DNA of 64,000 nucleotides from Bacillota bacterium (GCA_023395555.1 JAEWYQ010000079.1:1-64000); one strand, 5' to 3'. Shown: positions 43,312 to 52,209, numbered from the stretch's first letter. Made by a program: numbers and translations. The notes: generated from the sequence alone by a model not told the origin.

Positions 43312-43341
43312 ATTACAGGAACAAAAGCATGTTCCTATAAT
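43312..43341. repeat. Palindromic element, copy 3
   Basis: ATTACAGGAACA, six bases, TGTTCCTATAAT. Together with copy 2 it is a 36-base tandem duplication (43237-43272 and 43307-43342) that differs at one base. Confidence 0.8.
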
Positions 43342-43492
43342 CGAGGTGTATAAAATAAGGTGGTTGTCAAGCTTTGACGTGATTTTGGTGAAAAGCAGAT
43401 ATCCACTACTTTACAAAAAGGAAAGCAGCTGTTATATATAGGTAACAGGAAAAGCAGGGTTAAAACCTGTGCTTGCCCTAATTTGTTAAGAG

Positions 43493-43535
43493 ATGATTAT
43501 CCTAGACTTTTCAGGGTGAAGGATAATCATTTTTT
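43493..43535 (+). terminator. Terminator of the GH28-kinase-regulator operon
   Basis: ATGATTATCC (43493-43502) pairs with GGATAATCAT (43521-43530), followed by at least five T. Confidence 0.88.
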
Positions 43536-43820
43536 GTTGTTCATCTTTATGGATATCGTTCTACCGTTTTATTTTAGTCATCACTCTTGTCTTTTATGTC
43601 TTTAAGTTCTATTTTATGGCTGTGCAAAAATTATATTCTCCTGAATAAAAAAATTCGATGCTATCAAATGTAAAGTGTGAAATTTTTGTATATAATAACC
43701 ATAGCAACGAGTTTTTGATGAAAAGAGTTTGATATATTGGATAATAGTATGATTTAGTCGGATTTTAAAACAGGCAGAATCACTATATGATGGAATCACT
43801 AAATACAAGGGAGGTACCAT
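43536..43820 (+). other. AT-rich promoter region of the importer operon
   Basis: The stretch is AT-rich and has no gene. No consensus TTGACA/TATAAT pair is seen close to 43821, consistent with activator-dependent control by the regulator upstream, but I cannot point to its binding sites. A GGGAGGT ribosome site precedes the ATG. Confidence 0.4.
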
Positions 43821-44897
43821 ATGAAAAAATTTATTAGCTTGTTATTGGTAATTGGATTAACAGTCATTTCTCTGGCTGGATGCACTACAAAAAAGGAGGG
43901 GGCAAAGCAGCCCACGGAGACACCGGGAAAGACCCAGGAAGAGGGGGGAGGAAAAGATACGTCTGAGCCTAAGAAGGATTCCGGGAGCCTGGTAGTTTAC
44001 TCCCCCAATGTAGATGAAATCATGAACACCTTCATTCCCATGTTTGAAAACGAAACCGGCATCAAGGTAGAGGTAGTCAGCGCAGGAGCCGGTGAGCTGA
44101 TGAAGCGCATCGAATCGGAGAAGGACAACCCTTATGCGGATGTTATCTTCGGAGGATATGTTACAGACCCGGAATATTTCGAGGAATACGTATCCGGCAA
44201 TCTTAAGGATCTCTTAGTGGATCATGAGAAGGTTGCCCCTTTCCGGACACCTTATATTGCCAACGGAAGCTGCTTGCTGGTAAATGAGAACCTCATAGGA
44301 GATATCCAGATCAACGGGTACGCTGATTTATTAAATCCTGAGCTGAAGGGCAAGATCGTTTCCGGCGATCCGGTAAGCTCCTCCAGCGCTTACCGTCAGC
44401 TGACCAATATTCTCCTGGCCATGGGCGGATACGAGTCGGAAGAGGCATGGGACTACGTGGATAAGCTGGTTCAGAATCTGGATGGAAAGATACTGAACAG
44501 CTCCGGCGCCGTGCATAAGGGAGTGGTGGAAGGTGAGTATATTGTGGCTCTGACCTATGAAGATCCCTGTGCCAACTATGTGAAGAGCGGAGCGCCGGTC
44601 AGAATTGTATTCCCGTCAGAGGGTGCGGTATTCCTGGAATCCGATCTCGGCATCGTAAAGGGTGCGCCCAATATGGAAAATGCAAAGAAATTCGTTGACT
44701 TTATCACTTCCCAGGAAGCCCAGAGCATATTCGGCACGCAGCTGACCAACCGCCCGCTTCATAAGAATGCGGAGCTGGGAAATCATATGATCCCCTATTC
44801 GGATATCTATCTGATTGAGGAGGATGCGGAGTATTGCCAGGAGCATAAGGAAGAAATCCTGAACAAGTGGAAGGATATCATCACGAATTTCGAATAA
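43821..44897 (+). CDS. ABC transporter substrate-binding lipoprotein, AfuA/FbpA-like
   Basis: A 358-residue lipoprotein: signal peptide with lipobox LAGC (Cys about residue 21), a Lys/Glu/Gly-rich linker, then an extracellular solute-binding fold with SLVVYSPNVDEIMNTFIPMFENETGIKVEVVSAG... spacing typical of the AfuA/FbpA family. In that family FbpA binds Fe3+ and AfuA binds sugar phosphates; the Tyr pair used by FbpA for iron near the C-terminus is not evident, and the neighbours (NanE, YesMN) argue for a sugar ligand. First gene of a four-gene operon. Confidence 0.85.
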   Translation: MKKFISLLLVIGLTVISLAGCTTKKEGAKQPTETPGKTQEEGGGKDTSEPKKDSGSLVVYSPNVDEIMNTFIPMFENETGIKVEVVSAGAGELMKRIESEKDNPYADVIFGGYVTDPEYFEEYVSGNLKDLLVDHEKVAPFRTPYIANGSCLLVNENLIGDIQINGYADLLNPELKGKIVSGDPVSSSSAYRQLTNILLAMGGYESEEAWDYVDKLVQNLDGKILNSSGAVHKGVVEGEYIVALTYEDPCANYVKSGAPVRIVFPSEGAVFLESDLGIVKGAPNMENAKKFVDFITSQEAQSIFGTQLTNRPLHKNAELGNHMIPYSDIYLIEEDAEYCQEHKEEILNKWKDIITNFE

Positions 44898-44961
44898 ACC
44901 AAAGGCGCCGACAAGCTTGCACCTGCTGCAGGCTTGTTACGCGCTGAGAACGGGGGCAGAT

Positions 44962-46092
44962 ATGGAAAAGAATATGAAAATTGGTATAGCATTTAAGGAG
45001 TTGGTGAAAAAATACGGAGATACAACCATTATCAAAAACATATCCTTTGAGGTTAAGCCGGGTGAGTTCTTCACCCTGTTAGGGCCGTCCGGCTGCGGGA
45101 AAACAACGCTGCTGCGGATGATAGCAGGCTTTAATAGCATAGAGGGAGGAAGCATATCCTTCAACGATAAGGTGATTAACCAGACCCCTCCGGGAAAAAG
45201 GAATATTGGGATGGTCTTTCAAAACTATGCTATCTTTCCCCACCTTTCCGTTAAAAATAATGTGGCCTTCGGACTGAAAAACAGAAGGGTTTCCTCAGAG
45301 GAGATTGACAAAAAGGTAAGGAAAATCCTATCCACCGTTAAAATGGACGAATATATTGACCGGATGCCGGAGAGGCTGTCCGGCGGGCAGCAGCAGAGAA
45401 TCGCCCTGGCGCGTGCCATCGTTATTGAGCCGGATGTGCTGCTCATGGATGAACCCCTGTCCAATCTGGACGCGAAGCTCCGGGTGGATATGAGAAATTC
45501 CATTAAGGAAATTCAGAATTCCGTGGGAATTACAACCGTATATGTAACCCATGACCAGGAGGAGGCCATGGCCGTCTCCGACCGGATTGCGGTAATGAAG
45601 GACGGGGAATTACAGCATGTAGGAACCCCCAGAAACATCTACCACCGCCCGTCCAATGTATTTGTTGCCACCTTCATAGGGCACAGCAATATATTAAAGG
45701 GGAAGCTGACAAAGGAAGAAGGAAAGCACAGGCTTCATCTGGGAGCGCACTACTCGGAAAGGGTGGAGAACCTGGAGGACTTTGTTCCCGGAAGCAGTGA
45801 GGTGAAGGTGAGGATATCCGTCAGGCCCGAGGAATTCATGGTATGCAGGCCGGAGGAGGGCATCCGGGCTACTATTCTAAACAGCGTGTATCTGGGCCTC
45901 AACACCCATTACTTTGTAGAGCTGGAGACAGGGGAGAGGGCGGAAATCATCGAGGAATCCAGCGTGGATGAGAAGGTTAAAAAGGGTGAAATAATAGGTC
46001 TGAGGTTAAAGGCTGAGAAAATAAACATATTTGATGCAGAAGGGGAACGAAACTATACAAAGGGGGTAATCAATGATGCCGCAGTTTCGTAG
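44962..46092 (+). CDS. ABC transporter ATP-binding protein, AfuC/FbpC-like
   Basis: A 376-residue ATPase with Walker A GPSGCGKTT (about 46-54), Q-loop FQNYAIFPH, signature LSGGQQQR, Walker B VLLMDEPLSNLD and THD, then a C-terminal TOBE-type domain from about residue 245 (VRISVRPEEFMV; LNSVYLGLNTHYFVEL). The pattern is of the Fe3+/polyamine/phosphonate/sugar-phosphate importers with a regulatory C-domain. ATG 44962 is the likely start, with a GGGGG-rich site. It overlaps the permease gene by 20 bases. Confidence 0.88.
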   Translation: MEKNMKIGIAFKELVKKYGDTTIIKNISFEVKPGEFFTLLGPSGCGKTTLLRMIAGFNSIEGGSISFNDKVINQTPPGKRNIGMVFQNYAIFPHLSVKNNVAFGLKNRRVSSEEIDKKVRKILSTVKMDEYIDRMPERLSGGQQQRIALARAIVIEPDVLLMDEPLSNLDAKLRVDMRNSIKEIQNSVGITTVYVTHDQEEAMAVSDRIAVMKDGELQHVGTPRNIYHRPSNVFVATFIGHSNILKGKLTKEEGKHRLHLGAHYSERVENLEDFVPGSSEVKVRISVRPEEFMVCRPEEGIRATILNSVYLGLNTHYFVELETGERAEIIEESSVDEKVKKGEIIGLRLKAEKINIFDAEGERNYTKGVINDAAVS

Positions 46093-47728
46093 AAAAGATA
46101 TCTGGTTCTATATCTCCATCGGCATTTTCCTTCTATATGTCCTGTTTTTGATCTATCCTTTGTTCTCCTTGCTGAAAATCAGTATTATAGACGGCGATAC
46201 CGGTGCATTTACCCTGGAGTATTTTGTACGGTTTTTCTCCAAAAAATATTATTACGGAACCATATTTAACAGTATCAAGATCACCGTAGCCGTAACCCTG
46301 CTGACCATAGCGGTGGCGGCACCCTTAGCCTATATTATGACGACAGTCAAAATCAGAGGGGCTGCCTTTATCCGGATTCTGATCCTGGTGTCCTCCATGT
46401 CGGCCCCTTTTATAGGCGCTTACTCCTGGATTCTGCTGCTGGGGCGCAACGGGAGCCTGACCCGGCTGCTGAACGGAGCCTTTGGCATCACCCTTCCGGG
46501 CATTTACGGTTTTCCGGGCATTCTTCTGGTGCTGACCATCCAGTTCTCGCCGCTGATTTTCATGTATGTGTCGGGAGCCTTAAAGAATGTGGACCATTCG
46601 CTGCTGGAAGCGGCGGAGAGCATGAATTGTACAGGAGTGCGCAAGGTAGTGACGGTTCTGCTCCCGCTGATCATGCCGACGATATTGGGCGGCGGGCTGC
46701 TGGTGTTCATGCGGGCATTGGCTGATTTCGGTACGCCCATGCTCATGGGAGAGGGCTACCGGACCATACCGGTTCTGATCTACAACGAATTTATCTCGGA
46801 GGTAGGCGGTGAAGATAATTTTGCGGCGGCTATTTCTGTTCTGGTTATCCTGTTTGCAAGCTCTGTATTTCTGCTTCAGAAATACATAACAAGGAAGAAA
46901 TCCTTTACTATGAGCGCCCTACGTCCGATTGAAGCGAAAGAAGAAAAGGGGCTTAAGAATGTGCTTGCCCATGGATTTGTGTATCTTTACACCCTGATCG
47001 CCATGCTTCCCCAGCTGGTGGTAATCTATACCTCCTTCCAGAAAACAAACGGGAGGCTCTTCGTGGAAGGCTTTTCCCTGGACAGCTACAGGACGGCCTT
47101 TGGAAGACTGGGGACAGCCATCACCAATTCCTTTTTCTATGCGGGAATATCTATCCTGGTGATTGCAATCATCGCGGTGCTTATCTCCTATGTGACCGTG
47201 CGCAGACCTAATCTGCTGACCAATACGATTGATGTTTTCAGCATGTTTCCCTACATTGTTCCCGGCTCCATATTGGGTATCGCCCTGTTGGTAACCTTTA
47301 ATAAAGGGCCTCTCAGAATCGCGGGAACCATGATTATCATGATTGTGGCGTACACCATCCGGCGGCTGCCCTATACCATAAGGTCCAGCTCGGCCATACT
47401 GCATCAGGTGAGCATCAGCGTGGAGGAGGCGTCTATCAGTCTTGGGGCGTCGCCTATGAAAACCTTTTTCAAGGTTACGGTGCCGATGATGGTATCCGGC
47501 ATTGTCTCCGGGGCGGTGTTGAGCTTGATTTCCATTATTACGGAGCTGAGCACCTCCGTGCTGATTTATACATCAAGGACGAAGACCATGTCCATAGAGA
47601 CATACACCCAGGTGGTGAGAGGGAATTACGGTATGGCGGCAGCATTGTCGACCATAATGACTTTGTCTACGGTAATTGCGTTGCTGGTATTTTTCAAATT
47701 ATCGGGTAAGAAAGAAATTACGATGTAG
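46073..47728 (+). CDS. ABC transporter permease, fused two-domain AfuB/FbpB-like
   Basis: A 551-residue membrane protein with about twelve helices in two BPD_transp_1 halves joined at about residue 285. Each half has the EAA-type loop (LLEAAESMNCTGVRKVVTVLLPLIMP and SVEEASISLGASPMKTFFKVTVPMM). One chain thus provides both membrane halves of the importer, as in FbpB, AfuB and ThiP. A second ATG codon at 46076 is the alternative start. Confidence 0.88.
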   Translation: MMPQFRRKDIWFYISIGIFLLYVLFLIYPLFSLLKISIIDGDTGAFTLEYFVRFFSKKYYYGTIFNSIKITVAVTLLTIAVAAPLAYIMTTVKIRGAAFIRILILVSSMSAPFIGAYSWILLLGRNGSLTRLLNGAFGITLPGIYGFPGILLVLTIQFSPLIFMYVSGALKNVDHSLLEAAESMNCTGVRKVVTVLLPLIMPTILGGGLLVFMRALADFGTPMLMGEGYRTIPVLIYNEFISEVGGEDNFAAAISVLVILFASSVFLLQKYITRKKSFTMSALRPIEAKEEKGLKNVLAHGFVYLYTLIAMLPQLVVIYTSFQKTNGRLFVEGFSLDSYRTAFGRLGTAITNSFFYAGISILVIAIIAVLISYVTVRRPNLLTNTIDVFSMFPYIVPGSILGIALLVTFNKGPLRIAGTMIIMIVAYTIRRLPYTIRSSSAILHQVSISVEEASISLGASPMKTFFKVTVPMMVSGIVSGAVLSLISIITELSTSVLIYTSRTKTMSIETYTQVVRGNYGMAAALSTIMTLSTVIALLVFFKLSGKKEITM

Positions 47729-47790
47729 CCGGTACGGTAAACGGTATTATTCATAATGGTGTAATCAGATATTACAGAAATGAGGAAAAC

Positions 47791-48486
47791 ATGGAGAATA
47801 AGAAGAAAATACTTGAGGCAGTAAAGGGAGGGCTGATGGTATCGTGTCAGGCACTTCCCCATGAGCCTCTTCACAGCTCCTTTATTATGGGAAGGCTGGC
47901 GCTGGCGGCCTCTATGGGAGGAGCTTGTGGAATACGGGCAAACACGGCGCAGGACATTCTGGAAATTAAAAACCAGGTGAAGCTTCCGGTAATAGGGATT
48001 GTAAAAAAAGATTATCCCGACAGCCAGGTCTACATAACGCCCACGATGGATGAAGTAGAGGAGCTGGTACGGGTGGGATGCGAAATCATCGCCATGGATG
48101 CAACGGGCCATAAACGTCCTGGGGGAATGGAGCTTGCTGATTTCTTCCGAAAGGTGCGGGATCAATATCCGGATCAGCTGTTTATGGCCGATATCGCTTC
48201 CTTTGAAGAAGGGGAGGCGGCTGAGGCATTGGGCTTCGATCTGGTAGGTACAACCCTGTGCGGGTATACGCAGGAGACAAAGGGAACGGAGATACCCAAC
48301 CTGGAGCTGATCAGTAAGCTGAGCAGCAGGCTGTCCGCTCCGGTAGTGGCGGAAGGCGGCATACACAGCCCCGAAGATCTCGGAAGGGTATATGAGGCAG
48401 GAGCCTATACGGCGGTGGTTGGAGGCGCTATTACCAGACCCCTTGAGATAACCAGGCGGTTTATGGAAGCACTGCAGGTACAGTAA
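47791..48486 (+). CDS. nanE: N-acetylmannosamine-6-phosphate 2-epimerase
   Basis: A 231-residue TIM-barrel enzyme of the NanE family, which turns ManNAc-6-phosphate into GlcNAc-6-phosphate. Visible marks: GGLMVSCQALPHEPLHS at the start, ANTAQDILEIK, GIVKKDYPDSQVYITPT with the catalytic Lys, MDATGHKRP, ADIASFEEGEAAEALGFD, VVAEGGI and AVVGGAITRP. The other sialic acid genes (NanA lyase, NanK kinase) are not in the window. It follows the permease by 62 bases without terminator, so uptake and epimerisation look coupled. Confidence 0.92.
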   Translation: MENKKKILEAVKGGLMVSCQALPHEPLHSSFIMGRLALAASMGGACGIRANTAQDILEIKNQVKLPVIGIVKKDYPDSQVYITPTMDEVEELVRVGCEIIAMDATGHKRPGGMELADFFRKVRDQYPDQLFMADIASFEEGEAAEALGFDLVGTTLCGYTQETKGTEIPNLELISKLSSRLSAPVVAEGGIHSPEDLGRVYEAGAYTAVVGGAITRPLEITRRFMEALQVQ

Positions 48487-48826
48487 TCCTGTGACAAGGG
48501 TAATGCATAGGATTATAAAATGTAAGGTTAGAAAGAATGGTAGAAAGAAGGAGCCGTTGCAAAATGGATTTAACCTACCGTATACATGTGATTCCCGTTT
48601 ATTGTATCACAGTATATAGTGGGGAAAGTTCATTCTGCAATGGCTCCCTCACTTGCTTAACTTTCCTTTGCGCACAGATACATTTCTTCGGCTTTGAATA
48701 CGCTTTGCGAAATTTTAGATTGCAAATTACAGGATATAGCGGAATATGTGAAAGAGTAAACCTAAGCAGAGGAGGCGGACAAAACCTGTTCTGCTGCTCC
48801 GTCTGCTTATAACTCCATCTTTTTTG
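48487..48826. repeat. Intergenic stretch with a long imperfect palindrome
   Basis: GGAGCCGTTGCAAAATG (48550-48566) and CATTCTGCAATGGCTCC (48631-48647) are reverse complements with two mismatches, and the pairing goes on more weakly inward. The size (98 bases) and shape suit a miniature inverted-repeat element or the relic of one. A second hairpin (AAGCAGA/TCTGCTT, about 48763-48809) lies at the right end. No gene is supported. Confidence 0.45.
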
Positions 48827-49351
48827 CTATTTTTCAGCAATAGGGTTCTTGATAGAATTTTTTAGTTTCCTGAATTTAATATAATTTCTTATGACACAAA
48901 CAATACATACAATGAAAAATACGATACCCAATACGGACGGAGAAGAAAACATCCCATAAGCTGATAAGACGCACAGGCACAGCAAGGCTGCTGTTTGAAC
49001 ATTCTGCCCCCTTTTAATCATGTCAAGCTTAGAGCTTGCATCACTGAAAATACAGATATCCTCATTGGAACACTTTTTTATCTTCCTAAAATAATACCAT
49101 GCACTGTATTTTGTTACATACTCCCACCCGTAGTCCTTAAACATGAGCAAATAGGCTTCTTCGTCTTTCATGGCCGGAATAACGTCCATCTGGTAAATAA
49201 AATCCCCGGGTTCTGTTTTTTCAAAGATATATTTATTGGTACCCTTCAATTTTACAAATTTCCAGCCGGATTTATGCTGCTCCTGCAAAAAGTTCTGCTC
49301 CTCTAAAAAGTCAGCTAAGAAAAAGTATTTACGAACAATTTTCCGCTCCAT
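48827..49351 (-). CDS. DUF2812 domain-containing membrane protein
   Basis: A 174-residue protein. Residues 1-105 fit DUF2812 (KYFFLADFLEEQNFLQEQHKSGWKFVKLKG ... MLFKDYGWEYVTKYSAWYYFRKI), followed by two membrane helices (about 122-140 and 145-162). DUF2812 proteins are nearly always encoded beside a PadR regulator, as here, where the genes overlap by 23 bases. The role is unknown, and envelope stress control has been suggested from context only. Confidence 0.85.
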   Translation of the reverse strand: MERKIVRKYFFLADFLEEQNFLQEQHKSGWKFVKLKGTNKYIFEKTEPGDFIYQMDVIPAMKDEEAYLLMFKDYGWEYVTKYSAWYYFRKIKKCSNEDICIFSDASSKLDMIKRGQNVQTAALLCLCVLSAYGMFSSPSVLGIVFFIVCIVCVIRNYIKFRKLKNSIKNPIAEK

Positions 49352-49667
49352 TCCATTGACCTCCGTTTATGTTTTCATACACCCTTTTAATACGGTTTAT
49401 CTCGATATTTAGTATTTCTTTTCCCAACGGGGTAATTTGATATGATTTTCTTTTTCCTTCCTCCCGGACAAAATGGATGAGGTTATCCTTTTCCATTTTG
49501 GATAAGCTTCCGTACATGGTTCCGGCGCTGATTATGACTTCGCCGCCTGTCATTTCTTTCACCTTCTGGGTGATGCTGTATCCATGCATCTCCTCCTGCA
49601 GGCAGAACAAAATGTAAAACCCTGTTTCTGTCATGGGCAGGTAAATCCTCTTAATATGCTCTTCCAC
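49329..49667 (-). CDS. PadR family transcriptional regulator
   Basis: A 112-residue winged-helix repressor: PMTETGFYILFCLQEEMHGYSITQKVKEMTGGEVIISAGTMYGSLSKMEKDNLI is the PadR domain, followed by a short C-terminal helix for dimers. I start at the GTG at 49667, which follows AGAGGTGG; longer frames to 49751 read through operator-like repeats. It most likely represses its own operon with the DUF2812 gene. Confidence 0.88.
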   Translation of the reverse strand: MEEHIKRIYLPMTETGFYILFCLQEEMHGYSITQKVKEMTGGEVIISAGTMYGSLSKMEKDNLIHFVREEGKRKSYQITPLGKEILNIEINRIKRVYENINGGQWNGAENCS

Positions 49668-49679
49668 AAATCCACCTCT

Positions 49680-49734
49680 TATCGAACTACAATATATAGC
49701 ACTGCTATATATATTGTATCGAACTGCGATATAT
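49680..49734. promoter_or_regulatory. Repeated operator-like sites upstream of padR
   Basis: TATCGAACTACAATATAT (49680-49697) recurs as TATCGAACTGCGATATAT (49717-49734), 37 bases apart, and a palindrome-like ACAATATATAG/CTATATATATTGT spans between. This fits autoregulation by the PadR protein. Confidence 0.6.
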
Positions 49735-49889
49735 TTGTCAATTAAATTCATTTCTAGGATTAGTGATAGAGTTGTGTTTTACTGATGATTAATTGAAAAT
49801 AAGCTCATGAGTGTTTTTACTTTGATTGTTTTGATGCGCCACTTGTCCCGTACTATTGGGATAACCAAAACAAGTAAATAATATTTCAT

Positions 49890-49933
49890 AAAAGACCAAT
49901 GAGAACGGTTCTTGCTTCCCATTGGTCTTTTAT
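49890..49933. terminator. Terminator-like hairpin before the GH106-like gene end
   Basis: AAAAGACCAATG (about 49890-49901) with CATTGGTCTTTT (49920-49931), U-rich on both strands. The remainder of the 49668-49992 gap holds only the padR promoter. Confidence 0.8.
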
Positions 49934-49992
49934 TTAGTCCGATAAATAACTTTATTATATTTTAAATGTTGTCTCCTGTTTCAGCAAATATA

Positions 49993-52209
49993 TTACCTTG
50001 GGATGCCGTAGGGAACCGGCTTGTCGTACCGGTTGGAAATGCTGCCGGTTACTTTGATCTCGATTTCATTTCTGCCCGGTTTCAGTAAGGAGCCTGCAAA
50101 AAAGCGGTGCCTGTTCCAAAAGCTAACGTCCGAGAAATTCCCGTTGATCCAGCACTCCGCCATTTCCTCTGCTTCAAGGCAAAGTACCTCATCACCGGAA
50201 GGGGCGTCAAGAGTAAGCTGTGCGCGGTAGGTTTTACAAAGCTGTGCGTTATCCTGGCCTGCTTCTGTCAGCAGTTCCTGAAGATCAATTTCCTTCCAGT
50301 CCGGCAGAGGGGGTGCTGCAAATCGGTCCGTCTCATCTACGATCAGCGCCGCACTTTCAAAAGGAAGCAGCTTCAGCCGGAAGCTCTCATAATTGCCGAC
50401 GGCATATGCGGCATCCCTCCACAGATCATAATGGATCATGGTGCCGCTAACAGGCACGCCAGCTGGAAGATCAATGGCTTCCATTCCCTCGTTGACACAG
50501 AGATAGATATGAATGCCGTCCCGGATGATATGTGACACACGCAGGGATTTGCAAGGCGCAGCGGTCTTAAGATCTCTTGGAAGGTCTTCTGTTTTTGCCG
50601 TATCAGCCCGGAGCAGGGGCAGTTCTGTGCCATGACAGGGAATGTAATGGGTGTAGCTATAATCTCTTATATTTAAGGTCCCATCCCTTATAACTGCGTC
50701 ACCAAGGAGTGAGACAGGCACATAGTTGAATTCAATCTGGTTCTCATACAGCCCGGCCACCTCTTCCCAGGGCATATTGCCGCTCTCGCAGAGAACGGCG
50801 ATCTGTGCGCAGTTCTTACTGTCGGTCATGAGGTAGGAGAGACGCTTGATATAATCCGAGAACAGCCGGTAATGCTTCCACCAGATATTATTCGGGCCTA
50901 CATCCGGCGGACGCTCCCCCTTACGGGCATCCCGCAGGCTGTAGTAAAAGGCATGGGGAATGAACAAATTCACACCCCGTACACCCAGCCAGTCAATCAT
51001 CCACTTCGTGTCGCAGGCGGGGAGGTGCCAGGCACCGTGCCCGCAGACACCGAAGCACTCATTGGAATTGCGTCGCTTGCCGGTATGCCGCGCGGCATCT
51101 GCCGAGCATTTGGCCTGCACGCTGTCCATTCCCGTAATGCCGCCGTTCTCCGGTGCAACCCGGCGCAGAATCAGATCCTGTCCGGGGATGTGGAAATAGG
51201 TCTCCTCGTCGATATCATTGCTTTTCTCCGGGTGCCCCATAAGAGCAATTCCATGGGCCGTGCACCAGTCGCTGAGCTGCTGGTAATATGAGGTACATAG
51301 GCGCTTTGTCACTACTTGCTTGTAAATCCGGGTCGTTGCATTCTCCTTCTTCTCAAACAGGGCGCGCAGCTCTTGCAAATCGCCGCCGGCGGCAAGAATC
51401 TCAGCCTCCAGTCCGTCGGTCCATTCCGCATATCCCTGAGCATTCCGCCCCAGGACACCGGGCTCGTCGGTGAAAAATCCGATGATGGTGCTGCCAAAAT
51501 AATCTTTCAGATGTTCATAATATTGATCATGGGTGAGCCGGATAAATAGCCGGACTGCTTCCGGGTTCAGGATGTCGGCTGAGGGCGGCGCATTAGGCTC
51601 GCCGTCATCTTCGCCAAAATGAATGCCCCGGATTGTGCCGCCGCAATGTTTTTGTACCAGCATACTGCCGTCAGAAAAATGTGCAATCACCTTATGATTG
51701 TCTGTGCTGCCAGCCGTACTGCGGCAAGCCATGATTTTATCGGCCACATCCTTGCCGACTACGTTCTTGTCAGCCATATCCTTGCCGATCATGCCCTTGT
51801 CAGCTGGATTCTGGTAGATTAAATTACAGCCCGCTGCTGTATCCCTATCCATCAGACAAAGGCCGATGGATGCGAAGGCAGGATTGGCCTTCACAACTTC
51901 ACCGTGTGCCGTACCGGAGGGATACATGGCCTCATCGTACAGCACAATTTTCATATTCAGACTGGCGGCAGTCTCTACAATATGATGTATAAAATCAAAA
52001 TAAATATCGGATAAATAAGGAATGCTTTTCGGGATACCGATGCGGGGGTGTACCACTACACCATTTACACCCTTCTCCTTAAAATCTATCAGTTGGCGTG
52101 TAAGCTCTTCCTTATGGAGTTCGTCATTAATAAACCAGAAGGGAATGGGAGAGAACTCCTCCGGGGGCTCATGTAATGCATGTAATAATAAGGTTAATCC
52201 TGTGTTCAT
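49993..52209 (-). CDS. Large glycoside-hydrolase-like protein (GH106-like N-terminal)
   Basis: A 738-residue cytoplasmic-looking protein without signal peptide. The start (FSPIPFWFINDELHKEELTRQLIDFKEKG, then a VVHPRIG motif and YDEAMYPSGTAHG) resembles the TIM-barrel beginning of GH106-like and related rhamnosidase-type enzymes; GFFTDEPGVLGRN at about 270 may carry an acidic active-site pair. A jelly-roll-like domain closes the protein (WINGNFSDVSFWNRHRFFAGSLLKPGRNEIEI). Between residues about 138 and 170 an Asp/Lys-rich tandem repeat interrupts the barrel. ATG 52209 follows GGAAAGGA. Substrate not assigned. Confidence 0.6.
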   Translation of the reverse strand: MNTGLTLLLHALHEPPEEFSPIPFWFINDELHKEELTRQLIDFKEKGVNGVVVHPRIGIPKSIPYLSDIYFDFIHHIVETAASLNMKIVLYDEAMYPSGTAHGEVVKANPAFASIGLCLMDRDTAAGCNLIYQNPADKGMIGKDMADKNVVGKDVADKIMACRSTAGSTDNHKVIAHFSDGSMLVQKHCGGTIRGIHFGEDDGEPNAPPSADILNPEAVRLFIRLTHDQYYEHLKDYFGSTIIGFFTDEPGVLGRNAQGYAEWTDGLEAEILAAGGDLQELRALFEKKENATTRIYKQVVTKRLCTSYYQQLSDWCTAHGIALMGHPEKSNDIDEETYFHIPGQDLILRRVAPENGGITGMDSVQAKCSADAARHTGKRRNSNECFGVCGHGAWHLPACDTKWMIDWLGVRGVNLFIPHAFYYSLRDARKGERPPDVGPNNIWWKHYRLFSDYIKRLSYLMTDSKNCAQIAVLCESGNMPWEEVAGLYENQIEFNYVPVSLLGDAVIRDGTLNIRDYSYTHYIPCHGTELPLLRADTAKTEDLPRDLKTAAPCKSLRVSHIIRDGIHIYLCVNEGMEAIDLPAGVPVSGTMIHYDLWRDAAYAVGNYESFRLKLLPFESAALIVDETDRFAAPPLPDWKEIDLQELLTEAGQDNAQLCKTYRAQLTLDAPSGDEVLCLEAEEMAECWINGNFSDVSFWNRHRFFAGSLLKPGRNEIEIKVTGSISNRYDKPVPYGIPR
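51735..51815 (-). repeat. Minisatellite-like repeat inside the GH106-like gene
   Basis: Units of about 27-30 bases around CCTTGCCGA and CTTGTCAGC repeat three times with changes, encoding ADKGMIGKDMADKNVVGKD-like units in frame. Low-complexity linkers like this are unusual inside a barrel. Confidence 0.6.

Noticed and set aside
43821..47728. Iron(III) importer FbpABC as the name for the AfuABC-type system
   Set aside because: Sequence family allows it, but neighbours (YesMN and NanE) point to a sugar ligand and no iron-type operator is seen, so I left the substrate open.
48537..48812. 91-codon frame between nanE and the DUF2812 gene
   Set aside because: Cys/Phe-rich without family pattern, lies over the imperfect palindrome, and has no proper ribosome site.
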